The notes under the pieces were generated by a model. It was given only the letters and a program-made list of their open reading frames with translations. It did no database searches and was not told the DNA's origin. This document shows, in pieces, positions 13,906 through 21,746 of a stretch of 31,329 nt of DNA. How positions within the stretch are numbered: the stretch's first letter is position 1; each line of letters opens with the position of its first letter. Position numbers and translations under genes: made by a program. Origin of the DNA: CAVTWJ01 sp964525605 (GTDB lineage Bacteria > Oederibacteriota > Muellerivitia > Muellerivitales > Muellerivitaceae). The stretch covers positions 1 through 31,329 of the forward strand of contig CAZGKT010000043.1 in NCBI GenBank assembly GCA_964525605.1, given 5' to 3'.

Positions 13906-16114
13906 GGCCTTTCCCCAGCCGTTCCTTTTTAAGGGAACGGAATTATTTCCCACCCGGCCCTCCCATTTTTCCTCCATTAAATTTTCCCGGGCAGGTTTGT
14001 TTTTATTCGCCTTGTGCCTGTTCCCGTGGACTCTTCGCGCGCAATCCATTCAAGCCCAATTGGGGCGTTGGTTTGCCCAGGGGGACGCGGACCGGGCCCA
14101 GGAGGCCATTCTCAACGCGGTTGAAAAGGACCCTTCCCAGGTTTCCCTTTACCTGGAGTTGGCGGACTTGAAAAAAAGCCTGGGGGATTGGCCGGGAGCG
14201 GTGGACGCCTACCAGGGTTTTCTTTCCCGAAAAGAGGACTGGACGGTACGGGCCCGATGGGCCTTAGCCCTGGGCCAGATGGGCCGCTGGTCGGACGCAG
14301 AAGGTCCCCTGCAAACGCTCCTGAAAGATCATCCCGATGATCCGGACCTACTCTGGGGCCTGGCCCGGCTGCGAATGTTTCAGGCGGTCTTGAAACAGGT
14401 ACCGGCGGGAAAACCCCGGCAGGAAAAACTGGAGTCGTCCCGGGATCTTTTTTCCCACCTGGCCCACCTGGAACCGGACAACGCCCTGGTGCGGTTTGAC
14501 CTGGCGGAGGTTTGCCGGCATCTGGGGGATTATGATCGAGCCCTGGCGGAATACCAGGCCGTGGTGAAAAGGGACGCCAGCACCAAGAAGGCCTACCGCT
14601 ATCTGGCGGAAATCTTCGCCCTGAAAAAACGCCACGCGGAAGCGATCCAAATGTTCGAGAAGGCCCTGGCCATCGAACCGGACGACCCGGAGTTGAAAAA
14701 AGAATCGGCGCAGGAAAGCCTGATGGCCCCCAGCGTGGTTTCCCACCGCAAGGTCGAGCGTCTGCGCCAATGGGAAGAATGGAAAGCCCCGTCCGAGACG
14801 CCGATGGCCGCTTCGCCGGTCACGATCCGGGTAGGGCTTTTCACCGGCTTGAAGCATCTTCTCTTTCGCTGTTCCTGCGACTTGGGAGTGACCACTCCGG
14901 CGGGAACGGCGGTCACGGTTCTTCCCGCCGGCAGTTATGAAATTTTCTACCTGCCGCCGCCCCAGACCGGCCGGGGGTCCGAAAAATGGACGCTCGGCGA
15001 TAGCCATGGAAAAACCTGGATCAAGTTCCGGCATCGGTTGTATTTAACCCCCCGGAATCCCCAAATCCCCTTCGAGGTGCACGCGGTTCCTTCCAACACG
15101 GGTTATTTTTACGCCCGGGAAGAGGATCGGGCCTATCGGGGCCTGATGGAAATTTCACCCCGAACCGGAACCGGCTTTCAGGTCATCAACCGGGTCTCCC
15201 TGGAAGAGTATACGGCAGGGGTTTTACCCGCTGAAATGTCCTGGCAATGGCCCGTGGAAGCCCTGCGGACCCAGGCCATCGTGGCGCGGACCTATGTGCT
15301 TTCCAAGCTGGGCAGGCATAACGCGGAAGGTTTCGATGTCTGCGACAGCGTGCATTGCGAGGTGTACCGGGGCCTTCGGGCCGAGCAAGAAACCACCAAC
15401 CAGGCGGTCAACGCCACGGCGGGACAAATCCTGACCCACGGAGGGCAAGTGGTGCCGGTGGCTTTTTCAGCCCAGTGCGGGGGCCATACCCAGGACTACG
15501 AGGAAGCCTGGGGATTCAAGGCGCCCGTCGTGGGAGTTCCCGATTACGACCCGGATGAAAATCCCGGCCTGGAATTTCCACTCTCCCCGTCACGGTTGAG
15601 GGATTGGTGCCGGGAGGAACCTCCCGCCTATTGCCGGATGCCTTCTTTGAAAGGGTACACGAACTACCGATGGAAAAGGATCGTGACGGCAAAGGACCTG
15701 GAAAACAGACTGCCGGAGGTGGGACGTATCCGCCGTTTGGTGGTGGAACGGCGATCCGTGGCCGGTTGGGCCGAGTTGCTGAGAGTGGAGGGAACCGGAG
15801 GCGTGAAAACCGTTCACGGGGACATCATCCGGCGTTTCCTGGGGGGGCTCCGATCCAGCCTGATCTGGATCGAACCCCAGTGTGATAATCGGGGCTGGCC
15901 GGTGGAATACGTCATCGAGGGGGGCGGTTGGGGCCATGGAGTGGGTTTGTGCCAGGTGGGTTGTTGCGGAATGGCCCTGGCGGGAAAGAAAAGTCCCGAA
16001 ATACTCGCACATTATTTTCCCCTCGCCCAGTTGACGGCTTATGAACCCAAGCGGTACGTTGTGACTCCTGCCCCGGAACCGGAAGAGACACCCGGGATGG
16101 ACGAGGGATATTAA
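13886..16114 (+). CDS. TPR protein with SpoIID/LytB domain
   Basis: This large exported protein has tetratricopeptide-type repeats in its N-terminal half (about nt 14040-14720, e.g. DYDRALAEYQAVVKRDAS and HAEAIQMFEKALAIEPDD). Its C-terminal half is a SpoIID/LytB domain. PAEM at 15227-15238 supplies the catalytic glutamate of lytic-transglycosylase-type SpoIID, followed by EALRTQAIVARTYVLS. The Cys/His cluster DVCDSVHCEVYRG may be the zinc site reported in C. difficile SpoIID. GGWGHGVGLCQVG (near 15930) matches the family end motif. No sporulation genes are present, so a cell-wall remodelling role is likely. The start is uncertain. TTG at 13886 overlaps the previous gene by 20 nt. The signal peptide (KFSRAGLFLFALCLFPW...RAQS) would be ideal from an ATT at 13976, and TTG at 13997 is also possible. 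Confidence 0.88.
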   Translation: MSTPKSKAFPQPFLFKGTELFPTRPSHFSSIKFSRAGLFLFALCLFPWTLRAQSIQAQLGRWFAQGDADRAQEAILNAVEKDPSQVSLYLELADLKKSLGDWPGAVDAYQGFLSRKEDWTVRARWALALGQMGRWSDAEGPLQTLLKDHPDDPDLLWGLARLRMFQAVLKQVPAGKPRQEKLESSRDLFSHLAHLEPDNALVRFDLAEVCRHLGDYDRALAEYQAVVKRDASTKKAYRYLAEIFALKKRHAEAIQMFEKALAIEPDDPELKKESAQESLMAPSVVSHRKVERLRQWEEWKAPSETPMAASPVTIRVGLFTGLKHLLFRCSCDLGVTTPAGTAVTVLPAGSYEIFYLPPPQTGRGSEKWTLGDSHGKTWIKFRHRLYLTPRNPQIPFEVHAVPSNTGYFYAREEDRAYRGLMEISPRTGTGFQVINRVSLEEYTAGVLPAEMSWQWPVEALRTQAIVARTYVLSKLGRHNAEGFDVCDSVHCEVYRGLRAEQETTNQAVNATAGQILTHGGQVVPVAFSAQCGGHTQDYEEAWGFKAPVVGVPDYDPDENPGLEFPLSPSRLRDWCREEPPAYCRMPSLKGYTNYRWKRIVTAKDLENRLPEVGRIRRLVVERRSVAGWAELLRVEGTGGVKTVHGDIIRRFLGGLRSSLIWIEPQCDNRGWPVEYVIEGGGWGHGVGLCQVGCCGMALAGKKSPEILAHYFPLAQLTAYEPKRYVVTPAPEPEETPGMDEGY
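13919..13940 (+). terminator. Hairpin CCGTTCC/GGAACGG after the HU operon
   Basis: CCGTTCC (13919-13925) and GGAACGG (13934-13940) form a 7-bp stem with a T-rich loop, followed by AATTATTT. It lies just after the stop of the HU-linked unknown gene. If it is a terminator or attenuator, it argues that the SpoIID gene starts downstream of it, at 13976 or 13997. Confidence 0.35.
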
Positions 16115-16210
16115 AGGTTTTCGGCGGCTCCGCGGGCGGGGGAAGAACGTCGGAACCCCGTGGTTATTGTGCCCTTTGTCAAAATCCTAACCGTCTTTGA
16201 AGAAGGTAAA

Positions 16211-16786
16211 ATGATTCCTCCCAAAAACAGAAATAATAAATTCAAGGCTGGAATCCTCCCTGTCCTGAGCTTGTTTCTTCTTGCCCTGTCATCCTGCGCG
16301 GATATTTCAAAGGAGGTAGGGTCCGGTTCGAAGTCCGATGTGGAAGTTCGAGAGGGAATCACGGGCACGGAACAGAATCCCGCGGTGTTGGACCCTTTCA
16401 CGAAATACGAGATGGTGATGACCGGCGGTGAATGCCGATATCTGGTCATGAAAATCCCCAGCCGCTGGTATTGGAAGGCTTTCATTACCGCCGCCGATCG
16501 GGACGAAACCCAGAAGGGACATTTGGAGGCGGAAATCGCCCAGGGGAATCCTGCCTGGGCTCCCCTGCCCGGGACTCTTTTCAAAAAAGATTTCAATTTG
16601 AACCGGGGGGAGGGAGACCAGGCGGTTTTGGCCGCTGGAAATTCGGGTCCGGATCGGTTGGCCCTCCTGAAATTGTGCCAGGACGGCGCTCCCTTGATCG
16701 TCACCCTGCAAAGTGAGATTTCCGCGACCGGCGCCCTCCTGGCTCCGGACGTGAACGGCCTGGCCACGCCCACCCCCGAGCCCTGA
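16211..16786 (+). CDS. Lipoprotein of unknown function
   Basis: This 191-residue protein starts at the ATG at 16211 (AGAAGGT upstream). An upstream in-frame GTG at 16160 would spoil the signal peptide. A basic start (MIPPKNRNNKFK) and a hydrophobic core lead to the lipobox LSSC at about residues 26-29, so it should be lipidated. The mature part contains YEMVMTGGECRYLVMKIPSRWYWKAF, then mixed polar sequence and a Pro/Thr-rich end, with no recognised domain. Its stop overlaps the ATG of the gamma-glutamylcyclotransferase-like gene by one base, indicating an operon. Function is unknown. Confidence 0.75.
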   Translation: MIPPKNRNNKFKAGILPVLSLFLLALSSCADISKEVGSGSKSDVEVREGITGTEQNPAVLDPFTKYEMVMTGGECRYLVMKIPSRWYWKAFITAADRDETQKGHLEAEIAQGNPAWAPLPGTLFKKDFNLNRGEGDQAVLAAGNSGPDRLALLKLCQDGAPLIVTLQSEISATGALLAPDVNGLATPTPEP

Positions 16787-17229
16787 TGCCCTATTATTTC
16801 GCCTATGGAAGCAGCCTCCTGCGGGCCCAGATGGAAAGGCGGCTCATGGGCAACCGTCCCCATACCCGGGCCGTCCTGAAAGGGTTCCGCCTGGCCTTCA
16901 TGGGCCATTCCATCGAGCGCAAGGGAGCGGTGGTAAACCTTATGCCCGACCCGACCCGATACGTTCCCGGAACCCTCTATGAGCTCGACGAGATCATGAT
17001 TCATTACCTGGACCGGGCCGAAGCGGTGGAAAAAGGCACTTACCAGCCCTTGGATGTGGAGGTGGATATGGAGGACGGAAGTAAGGTCCCGGCGGTCTGT
17101 TACCGTCAGGCGGTTCCCGATCCTCCCCTGGGACAGCCCAACCTGGGCTATCTGATGCAGGTCAAGCAGGGATACCGGGAATGGGGTTTGCCCGACGAGA
17201 TTTTGGAAGAAGCGCTCACTCTCAAGTAA
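16786..17229 (+). CDS. Gamma-glutamylcyclotransferase-like (AIG2-like) protein
   Basis: This small protein of 147 residues belongs to the gamma-glutamylcyclotransferase-like fold, which releases 5-oxoproline from gamma-glutamyl compounds. The substrate-loop motif YFAYGSSL is at residues 4-11 (usual form YGSNL). A conserved Glu in LDRAEAV (Glu79) is the candidate catalytic base, followed by a tyrosine and beta strand (YQPLDVEV). The ATG overlaps the stop of the upstream lipoprotein by one base, so the two are probably cotranslated. The true substrate is uncertain because the superfamily includes enzymes acting on several gamma-glutamyl amines and many uncharacterised proteins. Confidence 0.82.
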   Translation: MPYYFAYGSSLLRAQMERRLMGNRPHTRAVLKGFRLAFMGHSIERKGAVVNLMPDPTRYVPGTLYELDEIMIHYLDRAEAVEKGTYQPLDVEVDMEDGSKVPAVCYRQAVPDPPLGQPNLGYLMQVKQGYREWGLPDEILEEALTLK

Positions 17230-17342
17230 AATAGTGGGTAATGTTTACGGCACTCGGTAGGTTCACGCCTGAATCGGGAGTGCCCCCGCGTTGTGTTCAT
17301 ATCGTGGTCAAGTCTTCGGCCGATTGGGAGGTATTACGGACG

Positions 17343-17876
17343 ATGCTTATATTAAGGAAGGGCGACAGCCTTCATATCGCCAAGGAACTCATTGAAAAAT
17401 CCGGCCTCCAGGACAGTTTGATCCTTCTGGAATCGGTCAAGCGTTCCCAATCCGTTCCCACGGGAGATCTGCTGAAATTGCTCCTGGCCCTCAGCGCCTG
17501 CAACCTGGTCCAGACCATGAAAGAAGAAATGATCGACCGCGAAATCCTTCCCGATGACCAGCTGGATATTACCGATGATTATGTGGCCGAAACCCTGCGA
17601 CGCCAGAATATCCTGAAAATGAGCGACGGCGCTGAACTCATGGAAAAATGCGTGGAAATACTCTACCTGGTCGGGGAATTGGAGATTTTTTGGAAAAACG
17701 ACGACGACCCCAAAGGGCCCGGGCCCCGCTACTATTGCGTGAAGGAAATCCTGCGCCGGTTAGGCAATGAGGAAAACTTTCCAATGCGCGACTCTCTCTT
17801 CGAGTTCATGTATCTCCAGCACAAGCACTTCATTGATTATTTCATGAACCGGCTGAAAACCGCCGGGGCATCCTGA
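17343..17876 (+). CDS. Hypothetical helical protein
   Basis: I do not recognise this gene. The ATG at 17343 has GGGAGG upstream (11-nt spacing) and gives 177 residues. An in-frame ATG at 17241 would add 34 residues with unusual codons for this window and lacks a ribosome binding site, though it would sit 12 nt after the previous gene. The protein is predicted to be mainly helical and cytoplasmic. It has an acidic middle (EEMIDREILPDDQLDITDDY) and a C-terminus rich in aromatic and charged residues (FEFMYLQHKHFIDYFMNRL). No domain or catalytic pattern is evident. It is followed after 3 nt by the GH27 gene, so they may share a transcript. Confidence 0.6.
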   Translation: MLILRKGDSLHIAKELIEKSGLQDSLILLESVKRSQSVPTGDLLKLLLALSACNLVQTMKEEMIDREILPDDQLDITDDYVAETLRRQNILKMSDGAELMEKCVEILYLVGELEIFWKNDDDPKGPGPRYYCVKEILRRLGNEENFPMRDSLFEFMYLQHKHFIDYFMNRLKTAGAS

Positions 17877-17879
17877 GTT

Positions 17880-19157
17880 TTGCCGCCGAGCCGCGGGATT
17901 TTGATCCGAAGCATCCTAAATGGTTTGGTGATTTTAGGCCTTGGTCTCATAGCCGATGGCTGCGGACATCCTCAGGCTCCCGAGCGCGCGTCAGACGGTC
18001 TGGCCCTTACTCCCCCCATGGGTTGGAATTCCTGGAATACTTTTAAGGATGGGGTCAGCGACGCGTTGCTCCGCCAGGTCGCGGACGCCATGGTGACCAA
18101 CGGAATGCGGGACGCGGGATACCGATATATCAATATGGACGACGGTTGGGCCCTGCCCCGGCGCCACAACGGCCATCTCCAGCCCAATCCCTCGAAATTC
18201 CCCAATGGCCTCAAAACCCTTTCGGATTATCTTCATGCCCGGGGGTTCAAGTTCGGCATCTACGCGGATCGCGGCACCCGAACCTGTGTCGGACTTTGTC
18301 CCGGATCTTATGGCCACGAAAAAACCGATGCCCAAGATTTTGCCGACTGGGGAGTGGATTACGTGAAGTACGACAATTGCAACCCGGCCCTCCTTTCCAC
18401 CCAGGAAGGGGATTACCGCCGGATGCGGGACGCGTTGAAAGCGACCGGACGGCCTATCGTTTTTAGTCTCTGCGCCTGGGAATTTAAAGGTTGGATGCCG
18501 GAGATGGGGCAGTTGTGGCGCACGACGGGCGATATTACCGACAACTGGAACCGGATTCTGGACATCCTCGATACGAATGAAAAAACCGCCGCCCTTGCCA
18601 AACCGGGGAAATGGAACGATCCCGACATGCTGGTTGTGGGATGCGATGACGTGGCCGACCTCCAACATGGCCGGGTTTTCAGCGACATGCCCGAGTTGGC
18701 CGGCCATCCCGGCCTGACGGAAATTGAAAGCCGGTCCCATTTCAGCCTGTGGGCCATGATGGCGGCGCCCCTCCTGGCCGGGAATGACGTGATCCATGTG
18801 CCCGAATGGGTCCGGGAGATCTTGGTCAACCCGGAAGTCATCGCGGTGGATCAGGATCCCGCGGGCCATCAGGGGGTGAAGGTTTGGGCGAATGGCAAGG
18901 GCTTGGAGGTTTATTCCAAAACCCTCCAAGGCGACAACACAAGGGCCGTGGCCCTGTTCAACCGCACGGATCTGGATGAAAACATCACCGTGCGTTGGTC
19001 CGACCTGGGCCTTCCCGCAGGACAAGCTTCGGTTCGGGATCTTTGGAAACACACCGGTCTGGGAACTTTTACCGATCGGTTTACGGGTTTTGTCCTCCCT
19101 CATGAAGTGGTTTTATTGAAGGTGGTGAGCGTGAAACCGAAACGAGCACCGCTTTGA
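17880..19157 (+). CDS. GH27 alpha-galactosidase-like lipoprotein
   Basis: This 425-residue exported glycoside hydrolase resembles clan-D alpha-galactosidases. It has a basic N-terminus and a hydrophobic core ending in ADGC (Cys28), a possible though non-ideal lipobox. The enzyme domain follows: LTPPMGWNSWNTF (43-55), NMDDGW (85-90), FGIYAD (125-130) and YVKYDNC (161-167) with nucleophile Asp165. WRTTGDITDNW (213-223) places the acid/base at Asp218 by alignment with human GLA, and KWNDPDMLV follows. The last 80 residues form the usual beta-domain. It cleaves terminal alpha-galactosides or related sugars, probably in the periplasm or at the surface. The start is TTG without a clear ribosome binding site; TTG at 17901 is an alternative. 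Confidence 0.9.
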   Translation: MPPSRGILIRSILNGLVILGLGLIADGCGHPQAPERASDGLALTPPMGWNSWNTFKDGVSDALLRQVADAMVTNGMRDAGYRYINMDDGWALPRRHNGHLQPNPSKFPNGLKTLSDYLHARGFKFGIYADRGTRTCVGLCPGSYGHEKTDAQDFADWGVDYVKYDNCNPALLSTQEGDYRRMRDALKATGRPIVFSLCAWEFKGWMPEMGQLWRTTGDITDNWNRILDILDTNEKTAALAKPGKWNDPDMLVVGCDDVADLQHGRVFSDMPELAGHPGLTEIESRSHFSLWAMMAAPLLAGNDVIHVPEWVREILVNPEVIAVDQDPAGHQGVKVWANGKGLEVYSKTLQGDNTRAVALFNRTDLDENITVRWSDLGLPAGQASVRDLWKHTGLGTFTDRFTGFVLPHEVVLLKVVSVKPKRAPL

Positions 19158-19479
19158 GATTCTCAGGCCTTTCAATGGTTTCCAATAAAAAGTCCATCTT
19201 TCCAACATGGTTGTCAGCGACCTGCCGGACGAATTTGTCATAAAACCACAGTCTTGTTTCGTGGGGTGTTCCGAAATGTGGATAAGTTTTTCGGCCCCGA
19301 GTTTTTTCAAAAAAAAAGAGGTTCCGGCTTGAAGGTTCGAGCCCCTGCCATTAATCTTTCGTCTCCGGGAAACCTTTTCGGCTTCGTCAAACCCTGAAAT
19401 GCTCGTAGAAGCCTTTCCTGGAGACCGCGCGGTTGGCCGCTCGAACCGCAAAAACTTATCTTTCGCTAAGGAGCCTATC
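19158..19479. other. 322-nt leader upstream of glutamine synthetase
   Basis: I see no gene here. An ORF on the minus strand (19113-19514) has no ribosome binding site or family resemblance and overlaps the glutamine synthetase start. Noted features are a TTTTTT-C-A9 tract (19302-19317) and a short GGTTCGAGCCCC string (19334-19345) that resembles a tRNA T-loop but has no tRNA around it. The region should hold the glutamine synthetase promoter, which I cannot locate with confidence. Confidence 0.45.
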
Positions 19480-21648
19480 ATGTCCTCATCCCGCAAAAAG
19501 ATCGCCTTATCCATCGGAAAGGAAGTTTCTCCCGTGGAAAATTACATGACCGAACCCGGGCACGAAATATTCGGTTCGCTCGTCTTCAACGACCAAACCC
19601 AGCAGAAATATCTTTCCAAGGATGTCCTCAAGAAACTGCGCGCCACCACGATCAAGGGTGAGCCCCTGGATCCCTCCATCGCCGATCAGGTCGCCCAAGG
19701 CATGAAGGAATGGGCCCTGGAACACGGCGCTTCCCACTATACCCATTGGTTTATCCCCCTGACCGGATTGGGAGCGGAAAAGCACGATTCCTTCCTCGAA
19801 TACGCCGCCGATGGCGGGGCCATGGCCGAGTTTTCCGGAAAAACCCTCATCAAGGGCGAGCCGGACGCCTCTTCCTTCCCCTCGGGCGGAACCCGTTCCA
19901 CCTTCGAGGCCCGCGGCTACACCGCCTGGGACCCCTCCTCCCCCGCCTTCATCCAAAAAGAATTGAACGGCGCCACCCTGACCATCCCCACGGCCTTCGT
20001 GAGCTACACCGAAGAAGCTTTGGACTACAAAACGCCGCTGTTGCGCTCAGGGGAAAGCCTTTCCAAACAAGCCCTCCGCCTGTTGAAGCTGTTTGGCAAC
20101 AAGACCGCCAAGCATGTGTTCACCAACATGGGACCCGAACAGGAATATTTCCTGATCGACCGCAAGTACTACGAGCTGCGCCCCGACCTGATCGCCGGCG
20201 GCCGTACCCTCTTCGGCGCCGCGCCCTACCGCGGGCAGGAATTGGAAGACCATTATTTCGGTTCCATCCGGGAACGCATCCTCGCCTACATGATGGACCT
20301 GGACCGGGAACTCTGGCGCCTGGGGATTCTTTCCAAGACCCGTCATAATGAAGTGGCGCCCGCCCAGTTCGAGATGGCGCCCCTTTACGCGAAATCCTCC
20401 CTCGCCGCGGACAACAACATGATGGTCATGGAACTCATGCGCAAGGTCGCCATGAGGCACGGCCTGGTCTGCCTCCTGCACGAGAAGCCCTTCAAGGGCA
20501 TCAACGGAAGCGGCAAGCACAACAACTGGTCCATGGGAACCGACGAGGGCGAGAATCTGTTGGAGCCCGGCACGACCCCCCACGCCAACGCGCAGTTTTT
20601 GGCCTTCCTGGTGGCCATCATCTCCGCCGTGGACAAGTACGCGGAACTTTTGCGCATCGCCATCGCCGGCCCCGGCAATGACCACCGTTTGGGCGCCAAC
20701 GAGGCCCCGCCGGCCATCATTTCCATCTTCCTGGGCGAACAGCTGCAGGACATCATCGGCCAGCTGGAAAAGGGCCCCGCCACCTCCAGCAAATCGGGCG
20801 GAACCATGCAGTTGGGCGTTTCCACCCTGCCCCCCCTGCCCAAGGACGCCACGGACCGAAACCGCACCTCGCCTTTCGCCTTCACCGGCAACAAGTTCGA
20901 GTTCCGCGCGGTCGGTTCCTCGGCCCCGATCTATTGGCCCAACGCGGTTTTGAACACCATCGTGGCGGAGTCCATCGACCGGATCGCCACCGAGCTGGAA
21001 AAGGGCGGGGACCTGAACAAGACCCTGGCCACGATCCTTCAAAGGGAAATCAAGGAACACAAGAAGGTTCTCTTCGACGGTAACGGTTACGCCGAGGATT
21101 GGCACGCCGAGGCCGCCAAGCGGGGTCTGCCAAACTTAAAAACGACCGTGGACGCGCTTCACGCCATGCCCAAGAAGGAATACAAGGAACTTTTCGCCAA
21201 GTACAAGGTCCTGAGCGAAAAGGAGTACGAAGCCCGCGAGGAGATCACCTGGGAGCGATACGTCAAGGTCACCAACATCGAGGCTAACGCCACGGTGGAT
21301 ATCGCCCGCAACCTGATCCTGCCTGCGGTTCTTTCCTACCAGAACCACCTGGCCCAGACCATCAGCTTGACGCAGTCGGTTTCGAAAGCCGGTCAGAAAG
21401 GCCAAGCCGCTCTGCTGGATGAGGTGGCCAAGGGAGCCAGCGACCTTTACGAAGCGACCGAAGCCCTGGATGCCCTCCTTGAGAGCGCCAACGGCGGGTC
21501 GAGCCTGCACCAGATCGCCGCGTCCTTCAAGGACTCGGTGATTCCCGGCATGCTCAAGGTTCGGGACATCGCGGACTGGCTGGAAACCATCGTGGATGAC
21601 TCGCTTTGGCCCCTGCCTAAGTACCGGGAGATGCTTTTCCAGTACTAA
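19480..21648 (+). CDS. glnN: Glutamine synthetase type III (GlnN)
   Basis: This is a type III glutamine synthetase (GSIII), which makes glutamine from glutamate, ammonia and ATP. The ATG at 19480 has AAGGAG seven nt upstream and yields 722 residues, the normal GSIII length. The upstream in-frame ATG at 19399 has no ribosome binding site. Typical pieces are HYTHWFIPLTG, GEPDASSFPSGGTRSTFEARGYTAWD (in two parts), MGPEQEYFL, HNEVAPAQFEMAPLY, GSGKHNNWS and NRTSPFAFTGNKFEFRAVGSS. The C-terminal helical region is also typical of the group. No ammonium transporter or PII gene is adjacent. A strong bidirectional terminator separates it from the convergent enolase gene. Confidence 0.96.
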   Translation: MSSSRKKIALSIGKEVSPVENYMTEPGHEIFGSLVFNDQTQQKYLSKDVLKKLRATTIKGEPLDPSIADQVAQGMKEWALEHGASHYTHWFIPLTGLGAEKHDSFLEYAADGGAMAEFSGKTLIKGEPDASSFPSGGTRSTFEARGYTAWDPSSPAFIQKELNGATLTIPTAFVSYTEEALDYKTPLLRSGESLSKQALRLLKLFGNKTAKHVFTNMGPEQEYFLIDRKYYELRPDLIAGGRTLFGAAPYRGQELEDHYFGSIRERILAYMMDLDRELWRLGILSKTRHNEVAPAQFEMAPLYAKSSLAADNNMMVMELMRKVAMRHGLVCLLHEKPFKGINGSGKHNNWSMGTDEGENLLEPGTTPHANAQFLAFLVAIISAVDKYAELLRIAIAGPGNDHRLGANEAPPAIISIFLGEQLQDIIGQLEKGPATSSKSGGTMQLGVSTLPPLPKDATDRNRTSPFAFTGNKFEFRAVGSSAPIYWPNAVLNTIVAESIDRIATELEKGGDLNKTLATILQREIKEHKKVLFDGNGYAEDWHAEAAKRGLPNLKTTVDALHAMPKKEYKELFAKYKVLSEKEYEAREEITWERYVKVTNIEANATVDIARNLILPAVLSYQNHLAQTISLTQSVSKAGQKGQAALLDEVAKGASDLYEATEALDALLESANGGSSLHQIAASFKDSVIPGMLKVRDIADWLETIVDDSLWPLPKYREMLFQY

Positions 21649-21666
21649 TCGGTTTCGTTCAGAAGC

Positions 21667-21703
21667 AAAAAAGGGCCGACCCTTTCAGGGCCGGCCCTTT
21701 TTA
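21667..21703. terminator. Bidirectional intrinsic terminator between glnN and eno
   Basis: GGGCCGACCC (21673-21682), the loop TTTCA and GGGCCGGCCC (21688-21697) form a 10-bp stem with one mismatch. Six A residues precede it and five T residues follow, so it can act for both convergent transcripts: glnN from the left and eno from the right. Confidence 0.92.
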
Positions 21704-21746
21704 TTTATCGGGGAGCCGCGTTGAAACCCGCGTTTCCCTGAAACCC

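Noticed and set aside
16152..16180. GGAACC followed by a TTTGTC-like box, a possible second ECF promoter
   Set aside because: Spacing and -10 do not match the GTAACT-N16-CGTAA pattern.
17991..19103. 370-residue minus-strand ORF
   Set aside because: Antisense shadow of the GH27 gene, whose catalytic motifs are clear on the + strand.
19334..19345. GGTTCGAGCCCC, tRNA T-loop-like string
   Set aside because: No complementary T-stem, anticodon or acceptor arms around it.
19113..19514. 133-residue minus-strand ORF upstream of glnN
   Set aside because: No ribosome binding site or recognisable domain; overlaps the true glnN start.
21080..21095. GTAAC string in glnN as a possible ECF promoter
   Set aside because: Inside coding sequence and without a CGTA box at the right distance.
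20047..21105. 352-residue minus-strand ORF
   Set aside because: Antisense shadow of glutamine synthetase III.
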